Position numbers and translations under genes: made by a program. From Argopecten irradians (Eukaryota; Mollusca; Bivalvia; Pectinida; Pectinidae): DNA of 64,000 bases. The first letter of the stretch is position 1. The number at the start of each line of letters is the position of its first letter. Shown piece after piece: positions 35,170 to 47,600 of the stretch. The DNA lies in assembly GCF_041381155.1 (NCBI RefSeq), contig NC_091147.1, forward strand, positions 38,876,053 through 38,940,052. The letters run 5' to 3'. The notes beneath the pieces were generated by a model. It saw only the letters and a list, made by a program, of their open reading frames with translations. It searched no databases and had not been told where the DNA came from.

Positions 35170-38100
35170 ACATCCTAAGTTAGATTCACCTATTGATTAT
35201 GACATCCTAATTAATACCTAAGTGATCGTCACATATTGATTATGACATCCTAATTAATACTACACGTGATTCACATATTGATAATGACATCCTGAATTAA
35301 TACTACACGTGATGTCACATATTGATTATGACATCCTAATTAATACTACACGTGATGTCACATATTGATAAAGGACATCCTAATAAATCCACACGTGATG
35401 TCACATATGATAACGACATCCGAGAATCAATATTTGATGTTCACATATGAGATCCAAATTAATACTACAACTGACGTGATGTCAAGCATATTGATTATGA
35501 TATCCCTAATTAATACTACACGTGATGTCGCATATTGATTAGACATCCCGAATTAATAATACTACATGTGACAGGATCACATAGGTTGATTATGACAGTA
35601 CCTAAATAATAGACTACACGTGATGTCATCATCTTGATTAACGACAATCCTCATCAATACTACACGTGATGTCACATATTGATGTAATGACAATAATCAA
35701 TACTACTACAACGTGATGTCACATATTGATTATGACATCCTAATTAATACTTCACAGTGATGTCACATATTGATTATGACATCCTAATTAATACTACACG
35801 TGATGATGTCACATAGTGAAAACGGACATCCTAATCATACTACACGGATGTCCACATTGAAAACGACATCCAAATCAATACTACTACATGTGATGTACAT
35901 TGACTACATCCTAAATTCGTACGATGATGTCACATTGATTATGACATCCTAATTAATACTACATGTGAAGTCACATATTGATAACGACATCCTAATTAAA
36001 TACTAACACTGTGATATCACATTATGACACATCCTAATTAATACTACATGTTGATGTCACATATTGATTATGATATCCTAATTAATACTACATGTGATGT
36101 CACATATGGATTATGACATCCCCTAATTAATACTACATATGATGTCACATTATGACATCCTAATTTATACTACATGTGATGTCACATATTGATTATGACA
36201 TCCTAATTAATACTACATGTGATGTCACATTATGACATCCTAATTAATACTACATTGATGTCACATTTGTTATCATCCTAATTAATACTACATATGATGT
36301 CACATTATATGACATACTAATTATACTACACGTGATATCACATTATGACATCCTAATTAATACTACATGTGATGTCACATATTGATTATGACGTCCTAAT
36401 TAATACTACATGTGATGTCACACATTGATTATGACATCCTAATTAATACTACATGTGATGTCACATATTGATTATGACATCCTAATTAATACTACATGTG
36501 ATGTCACATATTGATTATGACATCCTAATTAATACTACATGTGATGTCACATATTGATTATGACATCCTAATTAATACTACATGTGATGTCACATATTGA
36601 TTATGACATCCTAATTAATACTACATGTGATGTCACATTATGACATCCTAATTAATACTACATGTGATGTCACCATAATTAATGACATCCTAATTAATAC
36701 TACATATGTACACATTATGACATCCTAATTAATACTACATGTGATGTCACATTATTTACATCCTAATTAATACTACATGTGATGTCACATATTGATTATG
36801 ACATGTCACTACATCCTAATTAATACTACATGTGATGTCACATTATGACATCCTAATTAATACTACATGTGATGTCACATTTATGACATCCTAATTAATA
36901 CTACATGTGATGTCACATATATATGGATGTCCATTATGACATCCTAATTAATACTACATGTGATGTCACATATTTGATTATGACATCCTAATTAATACTA
37001 CATGTGATGTCACTTATTGAGTGTCACATTATGACATCCTAATTAATACTACATGTGATGTCACATATTGATTATGACATCCTAATTAATACTACATGTG
37101 ATGTCACATATTGATTATGACATCCTAATTAATACTACATGTGATGTCACATATTGATTATGACATCCTAATTAATACTACATGTGATGTCACATATTGA
37201 TTATGACATCCTAATTAATACTACATGTGATGTCACATATTGATTATGACATCCTAATTAATACTACACTACATGTGATGTCACATATTGATTATGACAT
37301 CCTAATTAATACTACATATGTGATGTCACATATTGATTATGACATCCTAATTAATACATGTGATGTCACATTGATTATGACATCCAAATTAATACTACAT
37401 GTGATGTCACATATTGATTATGACATCCTATTAATACTACATGTGATGTCACATATTGATTATGACATCCTAATTAATACTACATGTGATGTCACATATT
37501 GATTATAATCCTAAGTTAATACTACATGTGATGTCACATATTGATTATGACATCCTAATTAATACTACATGTGATGTCACATATTGATTATGACATCCTA
37601 ATTAATACTACACATGTGATGTCACATATTGATTATGACATCCTAATTAATACTACATGTGATGTCACACATTGATTATGACATCCTAATTAATACTACA
37701 TGTGATGTCACATATTGATTATGACATCCTAATTAATACTACATGTGATGTCACATATTGATTATGACATCCTAATTAATACTACATGTGATGTCACATA
37801 TTGATTTATGACATCCTAATTAATACTACATGTGATGTACATATTGATTATGACATCCTAATATTAATAATACTACATGTGATGTCACATATTGATTATG
37901 ACATCCTAATTAATACTACATGTGATGTCACATATTGATTATGACATCCTAATTAATACTACATGTGATGTCACATATTGATTATGACATCCTAATTAAT
38001 ACTACATGTGATGTCACATATTGATTATGACATCCTAATTAATACTACATGTGATGTCACATATTGATTATGACATCCTAATTAATACTACATGTGATGT

Positions 38101-38842
38101 CACATATTGATTATGACATCCTAATTAATACTACATGTGATGTCACATATTGATTATAACATCTAATTAATACTACATGTGATGTCACATATTAATGACA
38201 TCCTAATTATATACATGTGATGTCACATATTGATTATGACATCCTAATTAATACTACATTGATGTCACATATTGATTATGACATCCTAATTAATACTACA
38301 TGTCACATATTGATTATGTCAAACATATTGATTATGACATCCTAATTAATACTACATGTGATGTCACATATTATTATGACATCCTAATAATATACATGTG
38401 ATGTCACATATTGATTATGACATCTAATTAATACTATTGATTATGACATCCTAATTAATACTACATGTGATGTCACAAACAATGAACATCCAATTACTAC
38501 ATGTGATGTCACATATTGATTATGACATCCTAATTAATACTACATGTGATGTCACATATTGATTATTAATTAATACTTCATGTGACGTCATCTATTGATT
38601 ATGTCAACCTAATTAATACTACATGTGATGTCACATATTGATTATGACATCCTAATAAATACGACATGTGATGTCACATTATGACATCCTAATAAATACT
38701 ACATATGATGTCACATATTGATTACAACATACTAATTAATACTACATGTGATGTCAAACATTGATTATGACATCCTAATTAATACTACATGTGATGTCAT
38801 ATATTGATTATGACATCCTAATTAATACTACATGTGATGTCA
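35170..38842 (-). repeat. 43-bp satellite array, largest (about 85 units)
   Basis: Same unit as at 5579-7765, in inverse orientation. 36360-38150 is regular; 35170-36350 and 38150-38750 carry many single-base indels. The right border (about 38850-39010) is homologous to the left border of the left array (5440-5578), so the two arrays are mirrored parts of a larger inverted arrangement. Confidence 0.97.
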
Positions 38843-39514
38843 ACAAGAGTTTCCATATGTCTTATTTATAAATGGCCGTATGCCATTGCTGGACTGGAAA
38901 ATGTTACTTTATGATAATAGGGGATAAAGTTCGAAAGTTTCTGGTAGTAAGGGGTTAATGGTCATTTGGCGAGTTTGGTACAATTTGAATTTTCTTCCAC
39001 CAAGGATATTTCTTGTCACATTTGGTGACAATCCCATGCAGAACTCTATTACTAGTACCAATTTAAATGAATTAACTCAATTTCACGCTATTGGGCACTG
39101 CTTCTCCTACCCCAACGGTGTCAGAGCTAAGATTCAGACTCAGTTCCCTTTCCCCAAAGAACGCTTCTGACAAACTTTGATTACAATCCATGTAGAACTT
39201 ATGACTAGTAGTGATTTCAAAGAAATGTTGACGGACGGACGAGGTTAGTCAACAATACATACAGTTAGTCAAGGATCAACCTAGACATGTTTCAGTTGAA
39301 CCAAACTGGTGAAAGTTGAGAAGATCACAGTGTATGAACGGAAGTTTATAATATTTTTTAAAATTTCGTAGTTGCGAGTCTGTATATCGGTACTCGATCA
39401 CTAGCTGAGACAATATGAAACGATGGATAGTGGATATTTTTGCCAATTTTATTTATTCTATAAGTTTTTTGTTGTTATCTTAAGTTATAAACGGCGTCAT
39501 TGATAGCAATTGGA
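38843..39514. other. Satellite border with dispersed repeat, no gene
   Basis: Contains the border block shared with 5440-5578 (CATATGTCTTATTTATAAA). After it comes a block of the TTTGGTGACAATCCCATG kind, which I take to be a dispersed mollusc repeat. The 70-codon ORF at 38958 has no recognisable domain. Confidence 0.4.
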
Positions 39515-40395
39515 ACTGTCAGTGACTACTTCTCTAACAGTGTCTCAACATATAACCACTACTTCTCTGACAGTGTCTCAACATATTACCACTACTTCTC
39601 TGACAGTGTCTCAAACATATTACCACTACTTCTCTCACAGTGTCTCAACATATTACCACTACTTCTCTGACACTGTCTCAACATATTACCACTACTTCTC
39701 TAACAATGTCTCAACATATTACCACTACTTCTCTAACAGTGTCTCAACATATTACCACTACTTATCTAACAATGTCTCAACATATTACCACTACTTCTCT
39801 GACAGTGTCTCAAACATATTACCACTACTTCTCTCACAGTGTCTCAACATATAACCACTACTTCTCTAACTGTGTCTCAACATATAACCACTACTTCTCT
39901 GACAGTGTCTCAAACATATTACCACTACTTCTCTCACAGTGTCTCAACATATAACCACTACTTCTCTAACTGTGTCTCAACATATAACCACTACTTCTCT
40001 GACAGTGTCTCAACATATTACCACTACTTCTCTGACAGTGTCTCAAACATATTACCACTACTTCTCTGACAGTTGTCTCAACATATTACCCACTACTTCT
40101 CTGACAGTGTCTCAACATATTACCACTACTTCTCTAACAATGTCTCAACATATTACCACTACTTCTCTAACGGTGTCTCAACATATTACCACTACTTCTC
40201 TAACGGTATCTCAACATATTTCTACTACTTCTCTAACAGTGTCTCAACATATTACCACTACTTCTCTAACGGTGTCTCAACATATTACCACTACTTCTCT
40301 AACAGTGTCTCAACATATCACCACTACTTCTCTAACAGTGTCTCAACATATCACCACTACTTCTCTAACAGTGTCTCAACATATTACCACTAAAA
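39515..40395 (+). repeat. 33-bp satellite (about 26 units), open in more than one frame
   Basis: The unit holds TCTCTAACAGTGTCTCAACA, then TATTACCACTACT. Because 33 is a multiple of three and the unit lacks stops in two plus-strand frames, long ORFs repeating SVSTYYHYFSN or VSQHITTTSLT appear. Variants with one extra A switch frames, which is unlike a real gene. Confidence 0.93.
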
Positions 40396-40544
40396 GTCGA
40401 GCGCAAATTAGTTACACCCTTGTTCACACAGAATGAACTACGTTCAGACTACAGGTAGACAAGGAGTGCACAAGATAGGTAGACATGCACGGATCAAATG
40501 CACAAGATTTAGACTACAGGTAGACAAGGAGTGAACAAGATTTA

Positions 40545-40950
40545 GCTACATGTGATAAGAAGAAACAGAATTTGTAACAAAATTAATTTAAGGGATATAG
40601 AAGATGAGTTTCACTTTATTTTGATTTGTCCATTTTATATTGATCTCAGGCGCCAATTAATTAAACAATATTATTACAGGAAAACGTCGATATTTAAAGT
40701 GATATAATTGCTTAGTATAGAAAATGTCAGAGAGTTATCAAATTTAGGGAAATACTTGTATCTAGCTTTTAAGAGACGATGATCGAAATATATATTTAAA
40801 GTTGATATTTCGTTTACATTTTTCAATGTCTAAACTACATTGTAAATATAATTGTAATCATAAATGCAATTAAATTAAATTAAATGTAATGTGTACATGT
40901 TTTGAACCTATAAGTCTAAGGGCTTTTGGTAAATAAAAGATTGATTGACA
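40545..40950 (+). mobile_element. 3' end of a non-LTR retrotransposon (LINE)
   Basis: Translation around 40561-40784 gives RICNKINLRDIEDEFHF, then ILICPFY, YYYRKTS and NLGKYLYLAFKRR. This is the C-terminal region I recognise from LINE ORF2 proteins of marine invertebrates. One in-frame stop lies near 40705. The 3' tail has GGGCTTTTGGTAAATAAAAG (about 40920-40940). The 5' part is missing. The clade is not determined. Confidence 0.6.
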
Positions 40951-41338
40951 GATTTTCAGATTTTATACCGCTCTCAGACATACAAGTATATAACAGAAGG
41001 TTACTATACATAATGTTTTCTCTCATATACCTACTCGTGTAATACTGGCTGGTCTAGGGCAATACACTCATGCTATCCATGCAATAAAGCCTCGTGACGT
41101 CACAGCGTCAACATAATTACTATTTTTGGGGTACAATTTAACGATTTATTTTTAGAAACTAGGCTGGATTTACTTAAAAGAAAATATCAAGCAATTTTTC
41201 ATGTATATAGAGTTGACTTGCAGTCAAATTTTCTTTCAAATTTATTTCAAAATGGCGGAAAATCATTGTAATGAAATTGCAATAAAACGTCGAGGTATGA
41301 GAAAAAAACATACTCTTTCATACGTGAATATGAAGGAT

Positions 41339-41432
41339 GGGGATATTCTACCCTCGGGTCACATAATGTTGTAAAAACCTCGGCAAGCATCAGGTTGTAC
41401 AAAATTTGTAACCCTCGGGTAGAATAACCCTA
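41339..41432. mobile_element. Short fold-back element (TTCTACCCTCGGGT ends)
   Basis: GGGATATTCTACCCTCGGGT at the left faces its near-complement ending in ACCCTCGGGTAGAATAACCCT at the right, about 24-bp arms. No certain target duplication. Confidence 0.4.
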
Positions 41433-41437
41433 AATCC

Positions 41438-41519
41438 TAGCTACTGTTGTATTGGAAAAGATATCGCCTTCTGACTGACTTTCAGAAGGCGATATCTTTT
41501 CCGCTACAACAGTGGCTAC
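41438..41519. repeat. Perfect-looking hairpin, about 37-bp arms
   Basis: GGAAAAGATATCGCCTTCTGA and its complement are separated by about 9 bases, with further matching of CTACTGTTGTA on the outside. Confidence 0.7.
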
Positions 41520-42279
41520 ATTTACCTATGTCCTTGATATCCAAATATGAAAGAGTCTTATAGTCATGCATGTATATAAAGGGCACATAGCGTGACAGTG
41601 TATTACAATATGTATTAGTGCACGTGATGTACATGCTCAATCAATAGTTTTTATCTTTCAAAAACTTACATACATTTTTCGAAAAGTTATGTTACATACA
41701 GTAAATAGGCCTCCATTTTGATAATACTATGATTTCTATAATAGTAATTTCAGATATGCATTTCTCTTAAACGTTTCATCATACAGTATACATTTTGTAC
41801 ATTCGATTCAAACATCAGTAAAACACCGATTCCAAGTTCTATATTACTTCAGGAATCAGTCCATCTTCCAGTTTCTATAGGTAAGTGCAAGTTTGAAGTT
41901 CTGAATTTTATTATTATTTGCCTATCCGTTGACTTAAATAATTTCACAAAATGTTTTTCAAATTCAAAATAATTTTTAAAATTAGAATTTATAGTTTGAT
42001 GATTTCTCTATATCACTGAACCAACCAACCAACCCTTTTTTTTACAAATTGATCTTAAAAATTAAACTTTGCAAGGACGTATATGAATATAAATCCTTGA
42101 TCTTTATTTTACGATAGATTTAAGTATGCTCTATTATATGTACTGTAATGTACATTTTTATATAGGACCAATTTGGGCGATCAGGGCCCAGATGTGCTCC
42201 CAGAGTCGTATAACTGACACCGTGAGAGTGTTTATATATCGGAGTTAGGGGCTTTATGATAAATAATTAATTAATAAGT

Positions 42280-42345
42280 GTTGCGTTGGTTTAGTGATTA
42301 TCTTGATGACTAGTGCGCCCAATTTCGAATTATGGGGTGCCCAAA
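42280..42345 (+). mobile_element. Possible tRNA-like SINE head
   Basis: GTTGGTTTAGTGATTATC resembles an A box, followed at a suitable distance by a weak B-box-like ATTTCGAATTAT. Poor match, low confidence. Confidence 0.2.
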
Positions 42346-42387
42346 ATGTATCAACACGGTGCCCAAACTTCTGTCAATTAGGAGTTT

Positions 42388-42606
42388 GTTAGGGATGTTT
42401 TCTGTTCTCGCGAGAACCTTAACAAGATGAGTGGTATAAAAGAGAGTGCGTATGAGAGGATGAGCGAGTCTGACGAGAGCCCGAGTCTGGATGATAGGCT
42501 GGATGTGATACCTCTGTATTCTTTACATATATTCTGTTTGGATTTTAATACACTATTGGAAATTTACAACTGTGTTGTTTCTTCACTGAAGTGGTAACCC
42601 AGCACA
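42388..42606 (+). mobile_element. Possible solo LTR, family unknown
   Basis: Starts TGTTAGGGATG, has TATAAAAGAGAG in the first third, and ends near CCCAGCACA. Only the general layout supports this. No internal region or paired repeat is visible. Confidence 0.2.
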
Positions 42607-42811
42607 AGACGACCCGATCTATTTATCTTTTATGTGACGTGACAGACGACAGCCATCATGCTGTAGGAACTCAGTGATTTGAGAGGAAACACATATATAT
42701 ACATATAACACGGAGTCTGATCAACTTCTCGTAGTCAAATTTATCAATGTGGTAATTATCATCTTGTTTCCAGTCATGTCACTAGTTCCGGGTACCACAG
42801 TTTGTATTGGC

Positions 42812-43217
42812 ATAGCCCATTACCCTTCCGGAGCAAAATATAAAGGTTTCTTAAAAACATTAATAACATCAGAAAATGCATACCGATGACCTAAAATAAG
42901 GTTACGACACCAAACATATGCAAGATTTCCTGCGTAATATATGAAAACATTTGAGAGTCAATTCGCTGTTTTGCCGTCTGGCGCAATGATAATCAACTAC
43001 AGCGCGGTACTTATAGGACGACGGCGGGAAACATAATACGACCCGCTTTATGAAAATAAACATTTTATTTATTCTAATCAAATCGTTCAGAAGGTGATGA
43101 TAAATATAGTATTAACGGAAAGCTAATAACTTTTGCAACTCTACAAAAGTATCGATCTTGTTTTACATTCCCATTTTAAAAATTAAAAGCCGTTTCGGAA
43201 AGGTAGTGGGCCTTTAA
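42812..43217 (-). mobile_element. About 406-bp MITE (GGCCCATTACCTTTCCGG ends)
   Basis: Inverted ends of the form TTAAAGGCCCAYTACC..TTCCG. A second copy in the opposite orientation is at 57533-57939. It is non-coding, and its superfamily is not clear. Confidence 0.8.
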
Positions 43218-44449
43218 AGTATTATTACGATCTCGGCAACTATCAAACACGTACATACGTATGGACTAAAACACAACGAAAATCGTCGCAGTACATTTAT
43301 TCTGGTAGTCCTACGTACATTAATAAACACCAATTTCTTCGAAAATATGTTTAACATTATGCATCCATTTGAATTCCATCATAGTATTTGTTTGTATAAG
43401 TTAAACATCAACTTATATACATGCGCATGTATATTGCTAGACAGATTATTAGTTGTGATCATTATGTGCCAGAACATAATTATTCTGTTTTTAAGCTCTA
43501 TATAGTTATGGAATCTCCCTAATTCGCCATATACTATGTATCACACGTACTTTCATAATACCAATTAAGTATACGTTTGCATATAGCTGTAATATTTTCG
43601 TGACCCCCTACTTCTACGTACTGAATACGGTAATACTGCTAATACCGAGAGAATCATTTGTATATTTTTAATTAACTGAATATAGATACCGTAGGAAGAG
43701 GAATGATTCTTAAAAAAAATCTTAAAGGCTTGTAAACAGCAAACATAGCATTTCTTGAATGTTTTAATAATTTCAATTTCTTTTTTATGAAATCTCTCAT
43801 TTTAATTCATCAATATAGAGTCTACTCCTAGATACGTGTATGAAAACGAATCTACTTTGTGAAAAAATAACAATCTTTGTTTTAGACTCTATTTGTGTTT
43901 ACTTAAGCAAGGTTTCTCACTTATAAATAAAAGTTAGAACAAGGTAATTTACAAATGGAGATGAAAGCCTTGCTAAAATTAGCCAATTATTTCAAGCTGC
44001 ATGGTTTAGAATAAATCAAGGACGTATATGAGAAGGATAAGTCACACTGGGTTTTGGGGGAGTACAACGTAGGAGCTTTTGTGTTTGTGCACTGACCGTG
44101 ACGTTGGGCGACGACCGTTTTCCTTTGATATCTGCCGGCGCAGCCTTTGATGTAGCTTGCGGGTGCGAGGGTTACCGTCTTACTTTCTGAAGCGGGGCCG
44201 TCATTTCATGAGCTGTCGTACTTTTTAACGAAAATTTAAGACATACTTTCTAATTTTCCGTCCTTAAAGCAAGTTATAAACGTAAAATTTAATAAACTTT
44301 ACATTGGTGTTTCGTTTGACTTGATAAGACAAGTATTTGTTGAGAAAAACGGTTTTTATTCCCGGTTCATAGGCGTCTCGTGTGGTGTTTAGTAGTGTAA
44401 AGAGACAGTCACGAATCCTTCTCACTTATAAATCCTTGGAATAAATGAA
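43218..44449. other. Intergenic, no gene; dispersed repeat at 44175-44400
   Basis: AT-rich sequence. The block 44175-44400 (GGGGCCGTCATTTCATGAG and AAGACAAGTATTTGTTGAG) repeats pieces of 15480-15620 and 24400-24545 inside the palindrome. Confidence 0.45.
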
Positions 44450-44640
44450 TGAATTGACAATCTCTGAAGTAGGCCTATTTACACTTTGCCAACTCACAAA
44501 CCCCGCCAGGCACGGCGGTGCACTAACCCGAGCATTACCAGTATACTTTGCGCGATAGATCTCTCGGACGTTTTCATAGAGAAAAGCAAAGACGCGATGA
44601 GTTCCGTTTGATCTGACGTCGTGTCACATGGTTATCCAAA
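44450..44640 (+). promoter_or_regulatory. Likely promoter and 5' UTR of ATP6AP2
   Basis: Relatively CpG-rich for this window. Just before the ATG lie TGACGTCG (44614-44621) and GTCACATG (44623-44630). The latter resembles the lysosomal CLEAR/E-box motif that regulates V-ATPase genes in vertebrates, but matches it only in part. The start context AAAATGG has a purine at -3. Confidence 0.35.
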
Positions 44641-47600
44641 ATGGCGACTGACAGGAAACTTCCGCTATATCTTGCTGGAATATTTGGATTGATTATAGGT
44701 AAAGTATATAGATTAAGCATTGCTATTTTCACGATTTAGTATGAACAATATGAAAATAACACAGCCATTACCATTCAACGATTGATACATGGTCTGTTTG
44801 TTTGTTATTGGATGGCAGTTTCCGCTGATCGCCAATGAGGGAATGACCTTACCTGGCTAACAACACAAGAATTTCGCTAGAGAGAAATACATATCGTTGG
44901 CTCTTTCTCGCGAAATTAGACATTGGTTAATATGGGATCAGTTATGACTACCATCTAACTTATAATCTATATTTTGGATATTCCTTTGCACCGACCATTT
45001 TATAATAGATAACGAATATACGTACGCGTCGACAAAAGTCATTTTGTATTCTTCTGTACTGTCTTGGACTAACGTTAGATGTCAATATTATCAAACTTCA
45101 GATCTACCGCAATACGTTTCTGGACCCGAATGGATACATACGCATGTTCACCTAGGTCATGATCATGCGAAGTTCAAATAAATTGAAGCGATATCAATAT
45201 GTTAACAAAAGAAATATAATCTAAATTTCTAAATTATGGCTGGATCAATATACCGGTATACTGGTATGTGCGTACCGGTGGCGGTTTTTTTGTAGCATAT
45301 CGATATATACATACATATTTAAACATGCTGATACATATTTTAACATGCTGTATATCGCTGCATCGTTTTAAATTGTATAAACGCCCCCTTTGATTTAACA
45401 ATGTTTAAGATTATGTGATGCCTCAAGCTCTAATATCAGCATTGTATCCCATATTACATGAACTTGTGAGTGTTTTACATGTGAATCATGGCATAATAAT
45501 AATGCGTCCCAAAGGATGAAAAATGCATATATATATGCATGTTAAATTTTGTTTACTGTAACAGATTAATGTGTCATGAGTACAGAAAATATGGCTGACT
45601 TTTTTTCGTCCACAATTTACATTTTGGTTTATTAATATGTGCCCCCCCCCCCCTTGTTACAATTATTTAAGCGCTAATTACAGTGAATACAGTAGTTACT
45701 TTGTATACCATGGCCAGTTAATTCCAGATCATCATGATTTTTGTTTTTATTTACAGCTCATGCGGTCTCTCAGGAGTTGGTGGTGACACATGCCCCTAAG
45801 TATGTTCACTTTCAAGAACAGTCCGAACAGTTACAAACCAGTGATGTACCAAGAGTTATCTCCCATACCCTTGGAGTTCCAGCACAGGTCAGTATTCTCG
45901 TACTAGATAGTGTTAATGAAGATATTTTCATGAGAGCTTAATTTCTTGATTTTCTTGTATTAATCTTTCACTGTGTGTTGTTATTTTCATGAAAAATGCA
46001 ATTTTAACAACAAAGTTTATACCCGTACAAAATATCACGTGCGGAGGAAATTTTCGCGATCAAGCGTCCTATGCATAATTAACGTAAATTTTCTCCTTGC
46101 GTTATTTTCCATATTTACAGTACTCGGGCATCCTGTTGACCTTTGACCTTTGGTAGATTCAGAAATCAGGTCATCATTTCTCAGAAAGCTGAAGTGATGA
46201 CTCATTTAACATATTCATCAAGGAAGACACATTTAGGCACTTCTGGATCAAATGCAAGGGCAGTCCATTATTAAATTTTAGGGGTGAATTAGTTAAATTT
46301 TGGCCCACTTTTGATCATGAAGTTAACTTCAAAAGCCAACAATCATGAAATTCATTACCAGGTGTACATATATACAATTTGACTTTTTTTTCTTCAGGAG
46401 GTGTCTTGGAATGGCCTTAAGCAGGGCTCGTTGTTCAAACGGCCCAAAGCTAACGTGTTGATCTCAGTGACTGGATACGATGGCATCAAACAGAATCCAC
46501 TCCCTCTCAAAAGTGTTGCCAAGTACCCCGTCACCAATGTAAGTATAACGATAACAGCTTTGGCTTAAATGGATAGTGCAAATGTGGTGATTTGATATTG
46601 TTCCTGGAGGTTAACCTTGTCAATAACCATATTTAAAATTAGACTCGAAGGATCCCATGTGTGAATCCTGATCTGGCCGTACATTTTTAGGCTCCTACTA
46701 GTTATTTATGCTGCAATATTATTGTAGCTCAAAAGATTTTTAGACAGATAATGGTGTCGTCTTTGGAGCTACAATTTGTGCTTATTACTGCTAATGAGGC
46801 AAAGTAATGATTATGCAAAAGACTTTTAGACAGATAATGGTGTCGTCTTTGGAGCTACAATTTGTGCTTATTACTGCTAATGAAGCAAAGTAATGATTAT
46901 GCAAACCATTATCAAAATGTTTGTATGCATATTATTGTACTTGTTGTATATCACTTAACTGCTAGGAAATAAAACTGAAATGTACAAAGTAACAAATTCA
47001 CAGCAAGACTTTATTTTTTTTCACATATAAATATGACGGTCTATTAGAAGCAAAATTATACGACAAGTCTACAAATTATGAATTTGACGTCTTGTGATTG
47101 GGTACGGTAGATTTTAAGAATGGTGGTTATGTTTGTTTTACACAAAAATAATACATAAGTACATGTATCCATAAAATAATTGGAAACCTACAAAAAAAAT
47201 ATAGAAAATAGTGCCCAAGTGATTTTCTGAGATGGTCGCCACTACGACACATAGGAACCGTTATATGTAAATACACCGTACTCGGCCGAAAGGTATAGAA
47301 GACCGGGTACATATATTGGTTCTACACTTATTTGTTTAAGTAATAATTTATTGGTTTGTACAATTAACCTGACTCATTTATAATTATAATTTTCTCTTTT
47401 GTAGGATGTAGCGAGTGTAGATATCGGGGAGTTGATGAACAATTTACAGAACGCCTTCTTCGACCAGACCCCTCTTCTCCTTGACGCTGGAGTGGACAAC
47501 AGCGTAATTAATTAATATCTCTAACAGAATATATTATACAACTGATTTTAGTAAACAATGCAGTTAAATTTTTCAAAGAGAACTTGACAGCTGTGTGTTT

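Larger units (their letters stand above)
40951..42811. other. Intergenic region with small fold-back elements
   Basis: AT-rich, no supported gene. It has a CRE-type TGACGTCA at about 41097 and the elements listed separately below. Confidence 0.4.

Noticed and set aside
39510-40436. ORFs of up to 165 codons with VSQHITTTSLT repeats
   Set aside because: 33-bp satellite readings in different frames. One-base unit variants shift frames freely.
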